Assembly: GCA_963790575.1 (NCBI GenBank) | Contig: CAWBPD010000032.1 | Coordinates: 1 to 64,000 of the forward strand | From: CAVTSA01 sp963790575 | GTDB lineage: Bacteria; Chloroflexota; Dormibacteria; Dormibacterales; Dormibacteraceae | Length of the DNA: 64,000 bases | Reading direction: 5' to 3' | Shown here: positions 51,298-64,000 of the stretch, piece by piece | Position numbering within the stretch: position 1 is the stretch's first letter | Layout: every line of letters starts with the position of its first letter | Program-made: the position numbers and the translations under genes | Notes under the pieces: model-generated | The model's database searches: none | Told to the model about the DNA's origin: nothing | Seen by the model: only the letters and a program-made list of their open reading frames with translations

Positions 51298-51871
51298 TAC
51301 TCCAAGCGACTTCGGACTGGCGTCCGAGCGCTGCGCGCACGAAGGTGTAGGTGCCGGGCGGTGGTGGTTGTGCAATCGCGACTTATCTTGCTTGGGAGGG
51401 CTGGCGCCCCCCAACCCCCCCCCGCCGGCACTTGCCGGCGTTCCCTGCCGGGTCCACAGTGCGCGTGCTCTCGCGATGTTGCGCCGGCTCGCTTCGGGCT
51501 GGCGCCCGAGCTGCGCCCGCTTGGTGCGTGACCACGGGGCTCCTGCGGGTGCCCAGGTGGGGGCCGCGGGTGCCAACGGCCCACTTGTCGTACCCCACCA
51601 CGACTTCGCGCTGGCGCGCGAGCGCTTCGCGCACGACGGCGTAGCACCGGGTGGTGCCGGTTGCGGGGTTTCGATTTGACCTACTTGGGTGGGCTGGCGC
51701 CCCCCAAACCCCTCCGGCGGCGCTCGCCGCCGAGCCCTGCCGGGCCCGCAGTGCGTGTGCTCTCGTGAAGTCGTGCTTGCTCGCTTCGGGCTGGCGCCCG
51801 AGCTGGCGCCCGCTAGTGGGGTGTCCAGGGGAGCTCCTGCGAGTACTCAAGCGTGGGCCGCGGGTGCCAAC
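51298..51871 (+). repeat. duplicated ~280-bp block with six TGGC-loop hairpins before the rRNA operon
   Basis: 51298-51577 and 51591-51871 are diverged direct copies (offset 293-294 bp). Each holds three hairpins with the same TGGC loop. Stems: TCGGAC/GTCCGA (51312-51327), GGGC/GCCC (51398-51409), TCGGGC/GCCCGA (51494-51509); then TCGCGC/GCGCGA (51606-51621), GGGC/GCCC (51691-51702), TCGGGC/GCCCGA (51786-51801). Stem bases differ in matched pairs while the loop is constant, as selection for RNA or DNA structure would give. No plausible protein is encoded. The region lies between recR and the rRNA promoters. Confidence 0.8.
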
Positions 51872-51983
51872 AGGTGCTGCGGGTGCCATGAGCCGTGGGT
51901 GCCGAGGGGTCCGCTGCGGGTACCGGAGCTCGACCCCGCGCCGAACTCGGCTTGAACTCGCGCGGAGCCGCCGTTCGCCGATC

Positions 51984-52092
51984 TGGACAACTCCTTCCGG
52001 GGTGGTGTATAGTCTCCCTTCGCGCCCCAAAAGGGGGGCGCTTCGGAAGAGCACCGTCAAAAGGTTCATCTCCCGATCCGAGTGGGTATAAT
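51984..52092 (+). promoter_or_regulatory. tandem rRNA promoters
   Basis: P1: TGGACA (51984-51989) and TATAGT (52008-52013) with an 18-bp spacer. P2: TATAAT (52087-52092), preceded by a poor -35 (GTTCAT, 52064-52069). Both lie upstream of the 16S processing stem, and two promoters in tandem is a common rRNA arrangement. Confidence 0.65.
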
Positions 52093-52173
52093 CCCTCGGT
52101 CGCGATCCGGCCTCAGCAGGCCCCTTCGCCCACCGGATGGATGGGCACGTGGGATCGCCCGGCACCTTGACAA

Positions 52174-54084
<1,911 letters not shown>

Positions 54085-54217
54085 GCCGTTAAGTGCCGGC
54101 AGCCGTCAGGTTGCAGGTCGCGACGCCTGAGCGGCCGTGAGGCCGCCACCCTCGAGGTCCGGATGGCCATGATTGGCCTGTCTCCCTCGGGGGCCATGCC
54201 GGGTTCGCCCGGCATGT

Positions 54218-54293
54218 GGGGATGTAGCTCAGCTGGGAGAGCACCTGCTTTGCAAGCAGGGGGTCGGCGGTTCGAGCCCGCTCATCTCCACCA
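54218..54293 (+). tRNA. tRNA-Ala(TGC), CCA encoded
   Basis: GGGGATG pairs with CATCTCC (54283-54289) with one G-U; discriminator A, CCA at 54291-54293. The anticodon arm CTGCTTTGCAAGCAG gives TGC. It is the only tRNA in the rRNA spacer. Confidence 0.96.
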
Positions 54294-54410
54294 GGGCACC
54301 TTGATAACCGAATAGGTCAAAGGCAAAAGTAGTTCTTTTCGAAATGCCAAATAGGCAGTCTGGATCCTTGTTTCGTCTCGTCTTCACCAGTTGAAGAGTG
54401 GACGTAGGGC

Positions 54411-57414
<3,004 letters not shown>

Positions 57415-57518
57415 CCCTACTCCTCCACTCTTCATCTGTGTGAGGAAGAGACAATCCCAGGCTTGACGGAAAGGACTTCAAAGCCGGCGACCTATTCGGT
57501 TGTCACGCCCACTCCCCC

Positions 57519-57553
57519 GGGGCCCCCGCGAAACGGAGCTTGCGGAGTTTCGT
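57519..57553 (-). repeat. 35-bp dispersed repeat, copy 2
   Basis: Reverse-orientation copy of the element at 14770-14804 (31 of 35 identical). On the + strand it can form a hairpin (CCCCGCGAAAC ... GTTTCGTGGGG) just after the 23S processing stem and 44 bases before ribD, where it may end rRNA transcription. No strong U-run follows. Confidence 0.75.
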
Positions 57554-57596
57554 GGGGTGGGTCCCAGGGGTGGGTCGGTGCTACGCTCCGACAACG

Positions 57597-58628
57597 GTGG
57601 CGCGCCCTGTCGACCCCAACGCTGACACAACGTGGATGGCGCGCGCCCTCCGGCTGGCCCGCCGCGCCGACTTTCGTACCAGTCCCAATCCGATGGTGGG
57701 CTGCGTGGTGGTGGCCGGTGGCGTTGCGGTAGGAGAGGGTCTGCATGAGCGCGCCGGTGCGCCACACGCGGAGGTGACGGCGCTGCGGGGTGCGGGAGCC
57801 CGTGCTCGCGGGGCCACCGTGTACGTCACGCTGGAGCCCTGTTCGCACCATGGCCGGACCCCTCCCTGCACGCAGGCCCTGGTGGCGGCCGGTGTGTCGC
57901 GCGTGGTGGTCGCGATGCTCGACCCTGATCCTCGGGTACGCGGGCGCGGCGTGCGGCTTCTGCGCGAGCGCGGCGTGGACGTCGACGTCGGGGTGGGCGC
58001 CGGCGAGGCCGCGGAGCTCAACCGCGCCTACTTGCAGCACCGGCTGACCGGGCGTCCCCTGGTCAGCGCCAAGTTCGCCTGCACCCTGGACGGTCGGATC
58101 GCGACCCGGACCGGCGAGTCGCGATGGATCACGGGCGAGGTGGCCCGCCGCCACGGCCATCGGCTGCGCCACGAGCACGACGCGATCCTGGTCGGCGTGG
58201 GCACCGTTCTCGCCGACGATCCGCTCCTGAGCGCCCGCTACCCGGGGGCTCGCCAGCCGCTCAAGGTGGTGCTCGACCACCACGGGCGGACACCCCCTGA
58301 GGCACGCGTGCGACAGGGCCCGGCGCCGCTCCTCATCGACTCCGGCGATGACCTGCCCGCCCTCCTGGGGCGCCTCGGCGGCCGCGGCGTGCTCTCACTG
58401 CTGGTGGAGGGTGGCCCCGCGGTCCTCGGCTCCTTCTTCGACGCGGGGCTGGTGGACCGCGTCTACGCCTACCTGAATCCTTCAGTGATGGGCGGCGAGG
58501 CGGCGCCGCCGGCGGTCGCGGGGCTCGGCGCGGGGACGCTGGCCGACCGGGCACGGCTGGAGCGGGTCGGCACCGAGCGCCTCGGGGATGACATCCTGAT
58601 CTCAGGAGATGTTCACAGGGATCGTTAG
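57597..58628 (+). CDS. ribD: riboflavin biosynthesis deaminase/reductase
   Basis: A 343-residue bifunctional enzyme. The deaminase half has SPNPMVGCVVVAGG, GAPHAEVTAL and the zinc motif LEPCSHHGRTPPCTQAL. The reductase half starts at GRPLVSAKFACTLDGRIATR and has HDAILVGVGTVLADDPLLSA and LLVEGGPAVLGSFFDAGLVD. The GTG at 57597 gives a few residues before MARALRLARRADF, as in E. coli RibD. It overlaps ribE by 20 bases. No FMN riboswitch fold is visible upstream. Confidence 0.94.
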   Translation: MARPVDPNADTTWMARALRLARRADFRTSPNPMVGCVVVAGGVAVGEGLHERAGAPHAEVTALRGAGARARGATVYVTLEPCSHHGRTPPCTQALVAAGVSRVVVAMLDPDPRVRGRGVRLLRERGVDVDVGVGAGEAAELNRAYLQHRLTGRPLVSAKFACTLDGRIATRTGESRWITGEVARRHGHRLRHEHDAILVGVGTVLADDPLLSARYPGARQPLKVVLDHHGRTPPEARVRQGPAPLLIDSGDDLPALLGRLGGRGVLSLLVEGGPAVLGSFFDAGLVDRVYAYLNPSVMGGEAAPPAVAGLGAGTLADRARLERVGTERLGDDILISGDVHRDR

Positions 58629-59205
58629 CGCGCTGGGCACCGTGGTCGAGTGGCGGCCGGGCCACCTCGGGATCGCGGGCCCCGATCTAGGGCGTGGCCT
58701 CGGCATCGGCGCCTCGATCGCCGTCAACGGTGTCTGCCTCACCGTGGTCGAGCTCGAGGGCGCCACCTTCTTCTGCGACGTGGTGCCCGAGACCAGGGAG
58801 CGGACCAACCTGGGCTGGCTCCAGCCCGGCGACCGGGTCAACCTGGAGCCGTCGCTGCGGATCGACCAGGGGCTGGACGGCCATTTGGTCCAGGGGCATG
58901 TCGACGCGACCGCCCGGGTACTCCAGGTCACGCCGGTCGAGCTGGGCCGGGAGGTGCGCCTCGAGCTGCCGGCGCCCCTCGCGCCGTTCGTGGCCGAGAA
59001 GGGTTCGATCGCGGTGGATGGGACCAGCCTGACGGTCACCACCGTGGATGATCACTCGTTCGGCATCGCCTTCATACCACACACGCTGGAGGTCACCGTC
59101 GCCGGAGCCTACCGCCCTCGTAGCCTGGTCAATCTGGAGGTCGACGTCGTGGCGAGGTACGTGGCGCGACTGCTCAGGAGCAGTGGAGACACGGTGAAGA
59201 GATGA
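58609..59205 (+). CDS. ribE: riboflavin synthase, alpha chain
   Basis: A 198-residue enzyme with the two-barrel repeat: MFTGIVSALGTV and IAVNGVCLTVVE in the first half, VQGHVDATARVL and IAVDGTSLTVTTVDD in the second. It dismutates two lumazines to riboflavin, the last step of the pathway; its lumazine comes from RibH downstream. Confidence 0.95.
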   Translation: MFTGIVSALGTVVEWRPGHLGIAGPDLGRGLGIGASIAVNGVCLTVVELEGATFFCDVVPETRERTNLGWLQPGDRVNLEPSLRIDQGLDGHLVQGHVDATARVLQVTPVELGREVRLELPAPLAPFVAEKGSIAVDGTSLTVTTVDDHSFGIAFIPHTLEVTVAGAYRPRSLVNLEVDVVARYVARLLRSSGDTVKR

Positions 59206-60398
59206 CGCTGGCGACGATCCCCGAGGTGCTTGCCGACCTGGAGGCGGGCAAGGTCGTCATCGTGGTCGACGACGAGGACCGCGAGGGCGAAGGCGACCTG
59301 ATGTGCGCGGCCGACCTGGTGACACCCGAGCACATCGCCTTCATGGCCAAGCACGCCAGTGGTCTCATTGTCACCGCGATGACCGAGGAGCGGCTCGATG
59401 AGCTGCAGATCGACCCCATGGTCACCCGCAACACGGAGCGCTACGGGACGGCGTTCGCGATCTCGGTCGAGGCCAAGGACTTCGTCACCACCGGGATCTC
59501 GGCCCAGGACCGCGCGGCGACCGTGCGGCACCTCGTCAACCCCAAGGCGAAACCGGTCGACTTCGCCAAGCCAGGCCACACGTTCCCGCTCCGGGCGCGC
59601 GCCGGCGGCGTGCTGGTGCGGACCGGGCACACCGAGGCGGCGGTGGATCTGTGCTCGATGGCCGGGTTCTCTCCGGCCGGGGTCCTCTGTGAGGTCATGA
59701 ACGACGACGGGACCATGGCGCGGCTGCCCCAACTGGAGGAGCTGGCCGCTCGCCACGGCCTCAAGATCGTCGCCATCAAGGACCTGGTCGCCTACCGGCG
59801 CCGGACCGAGAAGCTGGTGGCGGAACGGGTGGTCTCTGACATCCCGATCGACGGGAGGATCTGGCGGGCGCACGCGTACGAGGACCTGACCAGCGGTGCG
59901 GTGCACGTGGCGATGGTGCTGGGCGAGATCGATCCCCATCGACCGGTGCTGCTGCGCGTTCACTCGCGGTGCCTGACCGGCGACGTCTTCCAGAGCCAGC
60001 GCTGCGACTGCGGCCCGCAGCTGGCCGCCGGGATCGACCGCATCGCCGAGGAAGGCTGCGGGCTGGTGCTCTACATCACCGACCACGAGGGCCGGGGTAT
60101 CGGGCTGGTCGACAAGCTGCGGGCGTACAACCTGCAGGACGAGGGACTGGACACGGTGGAAGCGAACCTGGCGCTCCATCAGCCGGACGACTCACGAGAC
60201 TACGGGATCGGCAATCAGATCCTGGCCGACCTCGGCGTGCGCCGCATGCGTCTGCTGACCAACAATCCGCGCAAGCTGGTCGCGATCGAGGGGTTCGGAC
60301 TGGAGGTGGTTGAGCAGGTACCGCTCCGGATCCAGTCCAACCACTACAACGAGCGCTACCTGTCCACCAAGCGGGAGAAGCTGGGCCACCTCCTGTAG
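59202..60398 (+). CDS. ribBA: 3,4-DHBP synthase / GTP cyclohydrolase II
   Basis: A 398-residue fusion. Residues 1-200 are DHBP synthase (VVDDEDREGEGDLMCAADLV, RAGGVLVRTGHTEAAVDLC). Residues 205-398 are GTP cyclohydrolase II with zinc ligands in CLTGDVFQSQRCDCGPQL and the GTP site DHEGRGIGLVDKLRAY. ATGA overlaps ribE. It supplies both precursors for riboflavin. Confidence 0.96.
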   Translation: MTLATIPEVLADLEAGKVVIVVDDEDREGEGDLMCAADLVTPEHIAFMAKHASGLIVTAMTEERLDELQIDPMVTRNTERYGTAFAISVEAKDFVTTGISAQDRAATVRHLVNPKAKPVDFAKPGHTFPLRARAGGVLVRTGHTEAAVDLCSMAGFSPAGVLCEVMNDDGTMARLPQLEELAARHGLKIVAIKDLVAYRRRTEKLVAERVVSDIPIDGRIWRAHAYEDLTSGAVHVAMVLGEIDPHRPVLLRVHSRCLTGDVFQSQRCDCGPQLAAGIDRIAEEGCGLVLYITDHEGRGIGLVDKLRAYNLQDEGLDTVEANLALHQPDDSRDYGIGNQILADLGVRRMRLLTNNPRKLVAIEGFGLEVVEQVPLRIQSNHYNERYLSTKREKLGHLL

Positions 60399-60428
60399 GA
60401 GAGCGGCGCGCTGCTAGGCTTGCCGGCG

Positions 60429-60935
60429 ATGGGAGAACCCGGTCTGGAGCGACCTTCCGACGAGGCCCTGGACGGCGGCGACCTCCGAGTCGCGATCGTT
60501 GCCTCGCGCTTCAACCAGGACATCACAAAGCGGCTGGTGCGGGGGGCCGAGCAGGCGCTGCGTCAGCACAACTGCGAGCAGGTCCGCGTCTACTGGGTGC
60601 CGGGCGCGCTCGAACTCCCGCTGGCCGCGCTCACCCTGGCGGAGAGCGGGACCATCGACGCCATCGTGGCGCTGGGCTGCGTGGTCAACGGCGAGACGGC
60701 CCACTTCCAGTTCGTGGCCGCGGAAGCGGCAGCCGGGATCGCCCACGTCAACCTGGACACCGGCGTGCCGTGCTCGTTCGGCGTGCTGACCACCTACGAC
60801 CGCGAGCAGGCCCTGGCCCGCAGCGGCCCCAAGCGCAACGCCGGCATCAGTGCCGCCGAGACCGCGCTCGAGATGGCGAACCTGGTGCGGCGGCTCCAGA
60901 GCGGCGAGCCGGAGGAGTCGCAGCCAGACGGGTAA
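60429..60935 (+). CDS. ribH: 6,7-dimethyl-8-ribityllumazine synthase
   Basis: A 168-residue subunit. RVAIVASRFNQDITKRLVRG (substrate site), YWVPGALELPLAALTL, VALGCVVNGETAHFQFV and FGVLTTYDREQALARSG are typical. TAGGCT (60415-60420) eight bases before the ATG suggests an extra, leaderless promoter inside the rib operon. The C-terminal tail is longer and acidic. Confidence 0.94.
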   Translation: MGEPGLERPSDEALDGGDLRVAIVASRFNQDITKRLVRGAEQALRQHNCEQVRVYWVPGALELPLAALTLAESGTIDAIVALGCVVNGETAHFQFVAAEAAAGIAHVNLDTGVPCSFGVLTTYDREQALARSGPKRNAGISAAETALEMANLVRRLQSGEPEESQPDG

Positions 60936-60941
60936 ACATGG

Positions 60942-60979
60942 CCGTTTCCCGGGAGACGGGGCCGACCCGAACCGTTTTT
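60942..60979. terminator. bidirectional terminator between ribH and the IMPDH-like gene
   Basis: CCGTTTCCC/GGGAGACGG (60942-60959) and CGGG-GCCGA-CCCG are alternative stems, followed by CCGTTTTTAG (T-run 60975-60979). Convergent genes flank it, so it can serve both; the U-run favours the + direction. Confidence 0.6.
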
Positions 60980-61005
60980 AGCGCGGTGTTGCAGGGACAC
61001 GGCCC

Positions 61006-62025
61006 TTATGAGAGGCGCACGAAGCTCGCGTGGGCGCGGTACTCGTCCAGGGTGCGCGCGTTGAGGTAGGCCATCGAGCTGCGCAGCCCCGCCAGATAGC
61101 GACGCACGACGGCTTGGACCGGCCCTTTGGCCGGCACCAGCGTCTCGGCGCCCTCCACGTACTCGGGGTCCAGGTTGCCGGCCTCCTGCTGGACGGAGAA
61201 CGAGGCCGCACCGCGCATGATCTTGAAGGTCTTGCCGTCGACCGCGATCGCCCGGCCCGGCGCCTCGTCGGTGCCGGCCAGCGCCGATCCCACCATGGCC
61301 AGGTCGGCTCCCAGCGCCAGCAGCTTGCAAAGGTCGGCGGGCATCCGTACCCCACCATCCCCGATGATCAGGGCCCGCGAGCGCACGCCGGCTGCTTCGG
61401 CGACCGCGTAGGGCGTGGGGACGTAGACGGCGGTCTCGGTACGCGTCTCGCACACCGAACCGCCCGCGATGCCGACCCGGATCGCGTCCGCGCCGTGCTC
61501 CTCCAGCCAGCGGAAGCCCTCGGCCGAGGCGACGTTGCCCGCGATCAACAACGCGCTCGGGTCGCGGCCGCGCAGCCAATCGAGAGCGCGCCCGACCTGG
61601 GTGTGCGCACCATTCGCGGTGTCCAGGCAGAAGATCGCGCAGCCGGCGTCCTGGAGCGCACGAAAACGCTCCCGCCAGTCGCCCGTGACCCCGAGCGCGG
61701 CGGCCGCCGGCCGCTCCGTCGCGCCCGCCAGCTCCCGGACCTGCTCCACCTGCTCCGGGATGGGCTGGAACCGGTGCAGGATGCCGAGCGCGCCGGCCGC
61801 GGCCAGGGCCTGGCACATCCGCGGCCCACAGACGTCTGGCATCGGCGATCCCAGCAGCGGCACCTCGAGCACGGCGGGGCCGAGCGACACCTGCGGCTGG
61901 GCGTCGGCGCGGTGCGGAAGACCCGACGCGTGGCGGGGGGCCAGACTCAGGTGGTCGTAGTCGAACGCGAGGGGCGCGTCGCGCATCTGGTCGAGGGACG
62001 TGCGCGACGGGTGGAGGACGGTCAC
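61006..62025 (-). CDS. IMP dehydrogenase / GMP reductase family protein without CBS domains
   Basis: A 339-residue TIM barrel. LEVPLLGSPMPDVCGPRMCQ aligns with the NTPLISAPMDTVT-like start, LLIAGNVASAEGFRWLEEHG, DAIRVGIAGGSVCETRTETA holds the catalytic cysteine loop (usually CTTR, here CETR), IIGDGGVRMPADLCKLLALG and KIMRGAAS follow. Size and lack of CBS domains fit GMP reductase (GuaC), but the Glu after the cysteine is unusual, so the exact reaction is open. It converges on ribH and precedes the formiminotransferase in reverse. Confidence 0.8.
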   Translation of the reverse strand: MTVLHPSRTSLDQMRDAPLAFDYDHLSLAPRHASGLPHRADAQPQVSLGPAVLEVPLLGSPMPDVCGPRMCQALAAAGALGILHRFQPIPEQVEQVRELAGATERPAAAALGVTGDWRERFRALQDAGCAIFCLDTANGAHTQVGRALDWLRGRDPSALLIAGNVASAEGFRWLEEHGADAIRVGIAGGSVCETRTETAVYVPTPYAVAEAAGVRSRALIIGDGGVRMPADLCKLLALGADLAMVGSALAGTDEAPGRAIAVDGKTFKIMRGAASFSVQQEAGNLDPEYVEGAETLVPAKGPVQAVVRRYLAGLRSSMAYLNARTLDEYRAHASFVRLS

Positions 62026-62092
62026 AACCCCTCCACTAAACCAGACTTTGCCGCCGTCGAAGGGAGCCAGAGGTCGTGCGCCAACGTCTGGT

Positions 62093-63181
62093 TCAAACCA
62101 CAGCCAGCCAGCGGTCCAGCAGGACGACTCGCTCTCGATGAGTCGCCGCCACCTGATGGCCGAGCGCCCGCCGCAGGCCCTCCGCTCCAGCCCGCAGGCA
62201 GACCTCCGCTACCTCGTCGTCGATGCCGAGCGCCGGGAGCAGCCGGAGGAAGGCGACGGCTTCCTCCGCCGTCGCCAGCATCGCGTCCGGCGCCCACGGT
62301 GTGGCCGCGACCTCGACCGCGCGCAGTTCCAGTCGGCGACCCATCTCAAGCCGCTCGCCACCGCCGCCCGCCTCCCGGCACTGCCCGGCGAGCCGGATCG
62401 CCGCGTGGCTGATCAGGCGCGCCTCCAGCAGGCCGCCGTCACAGCCGGGACCGGCGGCGGCCGCCGGACAGAGTCCGACCAGCTCCGGCTCGGGCGGCTC
62501 ACGGAGCAGCCCCTCCACGGTGGCGAACAGTTCGGGGACGCCGGTCTCCTCGAGGCGCGTCAGGTTGGTGGAGAGCTGGGTCCGTCCCTCGGGAAGAGGA
62601 AATGTCAGCGCCTGCACGCCCGGCAGCGCCCGCAGTCGGGGCAGGATCGAGGAGGCCTCGGCGCGGGGCCGTCGCACCACCAGGTTGTAGGCAACGAGCG
62701 GAGGCCGGGCGCCGACGCAGCAGGCTCCCGCGGTGGGGTGGGGGCGGTCGCCCACATCGAAAGGCGGTGGCACCTCCGCCCGGCGCAGGTCGGCCAGGCG
62801 CCGGCCGCCCCCGAGGTCGCCGTAGAACCAGACCGGGATCCTGAGCCCCTCCCAGATCTCCTCGGCGAGCCCGCGAGCGATTGCCCGCGCCTGTTCCATG
62901 GTGGCGCCCCGGAGCGGCACCACCGGGACCACGTCCGCGGCACCGAGGCGGGGATGCAGGCCGAGATGCGAGCGGATATCGATGCGCTCGGTGGCCACCT
63001 CGATCCGCTGCCGCAGCGCCGCACGGAGGCGGGCGCCGTCGGTCTCGATCAGTGTCACCACACAACGGTCGTGACGCGCGTCCGCGTGCTGGTCGAGCGC
63101 GTCCGACCCGAGCAGATCCCGCAGCAGCCCGGGCTCGGCGCCGGCGGAGAAGTTGGGCACCGCCTCGAAGAGGGGAGGCAT
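62093..63181 (-). CDS. glutamate formiminotransferase
   Basis: A 362-residue protein. Residues 1-265 are the formiminotransferase domain: EAVPNFSAGAEPGLLRDL, RSHLGLHPRLGAADVVPVVP, VWFYGDLGGGRRLADLRRAE, PHPTAGACCVGARPPLVAYN and LVVRRPRAEAS. It moves formimino from formiminoglutamate to tetrahydrofolate in histidine breakdown. The remaining 100 residues (ARLISHAAIRLAGQCREAGG onward) are helical and too short for a complete cyclodeaminase. No hut genes adjoin. Divergent from the next gene with a 24-base gap. Confidence 0.85.
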   Translation of the reverse strand: MPPLFEAVPNFSAGAEPGLLRDLLGSDALDQHADARHDRCVVTLIETDGARLRAALRQRIEVATERIDIRSHLGLHPRLGAADVVPVVPLRGATMEQARAIARGLAEEIWEGLRIPVWFYGDLGGGRRLADLRRAEVPPPFDVGDRPHPTAGACCVGARPPLVAYNLVVRRPRAEASSILPRLRALPGVQALTFPLPEGRTQLSTNLTRLEETGVPELFATVEGLLREPPEPELVGLCPAAAAGPGCDGGLLEARLISHAAIRLAGQCREAGGGGERLEMGRRLELRAVEVAATPWAPDAMLATAEEAVAFLRLLPALGIDDEVAEVCLRAGAEGLRRALGHQVAATHRERVVLLDRWLAVV

Positions 63182-63205
63182 TTGCCAGGACTACAGTAGG
63201 TGGCC

Positions 63206-64000
63206 ATGCCGGGTGAGGTGGCGCTGGTCTGGGGGCCCTCGCTGCTCGACTACAAGCTCAGCGAGGACCATCCCCTCCAGCAGGTCCGGGTCCAGCTCAC
63301 CGTGGAGGAGATCGAGCGGCGCGGACTGGACCGGGGGGTGACTCGCCTGCAGCCGCGGCGGGCGAGCGATGAGGAGCTGGTGCGGACGCAGACCCCCTCC
63401 TACGTGGAGCTGGTCCGGGCGTTGAGCCGGCCCGAGACGCGCGACCGACCGGCGCTCGTGCGCGCAGGGCAGCACGGGTTCGGGAGCGACGACAACCCGA
63501 TCGCGGACGGAATGCACGAGGCCTCGGCGATGGTGTGCGGGGCCAGCCTGGTGGGGGCCGAGGCCGTCCATCGCGGGGAGGCGCTCCACGCGTTCAATCC
63601 GGCGGGCGGGCTGCACCACGCCTCGCGAGACCGCGCCTCCGGATTCTGTGTCTACAACGACGTGGCCTCGGCGGTCGCGTGGCTCCGCCTGCAGGGACAT
63701 CGGGTCGCCTGCGTCGATGTCGACGTGCATCACGGGGACGGCACGCAGTGGATCTTCTACGACGACCCGGGTGTGCTCACGCTGAGCCTGCACGAGAGCG
63801 GCCGCTACCTCTTCCCGGGTACGGGCTTCGTCGACGAGACGGGGTCCGGCGATGGGCGGGGCGCGGCGGCCAACCTGCCGCTGACGCCGTACCTCTGGGA
63901 CGAGCCGTGGCTGGCGGCCTTCGAAGCGGTCGTGCCGCCGCTGCTGCGCGACTTCCAGCCCACCGTGCTGGTCACCCAGGACGGCTGCGACACCCATCTG
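63206..64000 (+). CDS. acuC: histone deacetylase-like / acetoin utilisation protein (partial)
   Basis: The open frame runs off the window after 265 residues. The zinc-hydrolase core is clear: VWGPSLLDYKLSEDHPLQ at the start, HAFNPAGGLHHASRDRASGF (paired His), CVYNDVASAVAWLR, VACVDVDVHHGDGTQWIFY (metal Asp-His), SLHESGRYLFPGTG and VTQDGCDTHL. Such proteins deacetylate lysines, including acetyl-CoA synthetase. TACAGT (63192-63197) eight bases before the ATG suggests a leaderless transcript. Confidence 0.9.
   Translation, partial: MPGEVALVWGPSLLDYKLSEDHPLQQVRVQLTVEEIERRGLDRGVTRLQPRRASDEELVRTQTPSYVELVRALSRPETRDRPALVRAGQHGFGSDDNPIADGMHEASAMVCGASLVGAEAVHRGEALHAFNPAGGLHHASRDRASGFCVYNDVASAVAWLRLQGHRVACVDVDVHHGDGTQWIFYDDPGVLTLSLHESGRYLFPGTGFVDETGSGDGRGAAANLPLTPYLWDEPWLAAFEAVVPPLLRDFQPTVLVTQDGCDTHL

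Overview
This is about 64 kb of a high-GC bacterial chromosome. The window carries one rRNA operon, five tRNAs and an SRP RNA. The gene set (TatA/TatC, long RibD and RibBA, a large SRP RNA upstream of dnaX, DUF222-HNH, leaderless-looking promoters) and the 16S sequence fit a deep-branching Gram-positive-side (Terrabacteria) lineage. A Chloroflexota/'Ca. Dormiibacterota'-like organism is my best guess. That placement is inference; placing the 16S gene (52243-53758) in a tree would settle it.

Layout. 1-17 kb is ordinary core: tRNA-Val, malate synthase, uracil-DNA glycosylase, two small paralogous unknown proteins, a lipoylation operon (2-oxoacid dehydrogenase E2, lipA, a PAS-GGDEF diguanylate cyclase, lipB), tRNA-Cys, flavin reductase, MFS transporter, 3-hydroxyacyl-CoA dehydrogenase, tRNA-Leu, a cobA-hemD fusion, cyclophilin, tatA, tatC, rph, rdgB and amt. 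17.4-42.4 kb is an accessory zone that starts at an SOS-box-controlled, frameshifted DUF222-HNH gene and tRNA-Pro. It holds a TetR/SnoaL/cupin module, fragments of amidase, coaA, prs and DUF998 genes, a dead IS21 element, and an A-rich decayed tract. It also has a decayed LuxR-family regulator, vapBC, a phosphotransferase, a Clp-N protein and a frameshifted DNA ligase; a few sound housekeeping genes (pdxH, xthA, DAHP synthase) lie among them. A broken GMC oxidoreductase follows its small subunit.

42.4-48.4 kb is a three-gene set of NuoL/M/N-like membrane proteins with no other complex I genes, followed by a CDP-alcohol phosphatidyltransferase. By eye, all three have lost the conserved membrane glutamate, and the channel lysines are arginine or neutral. 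48.4-51.3 kb is SRP RNA-dnaX-ybaB-recR. 51.3-52.2 kb upstream of the rRNA operon is a duplicated block containing six TGGC-loop hairpins with compensatory stem changes. 52.2-57.4 kb is 16S-tRNA-Ala-23S with clear processing stems and no 5S. 57.6-60.9 kb is a compact riboflavin operon (ribD, ribE, ribBA, ribH). The window ends with an IMPDH/GMP-reductase-like gene, a glutamate formiminotransferase and a partial acetoin-utilisation/histone-deacetylase-type gene.

Most striking: (1) 25.2-29 kb, where the + strand is 40-50 % A whichever way the decayed genes point; (2) the NuoL/M/N-like trio without its proton-path residues; (3) the covarying hairpin array in front of the rRNA operon.
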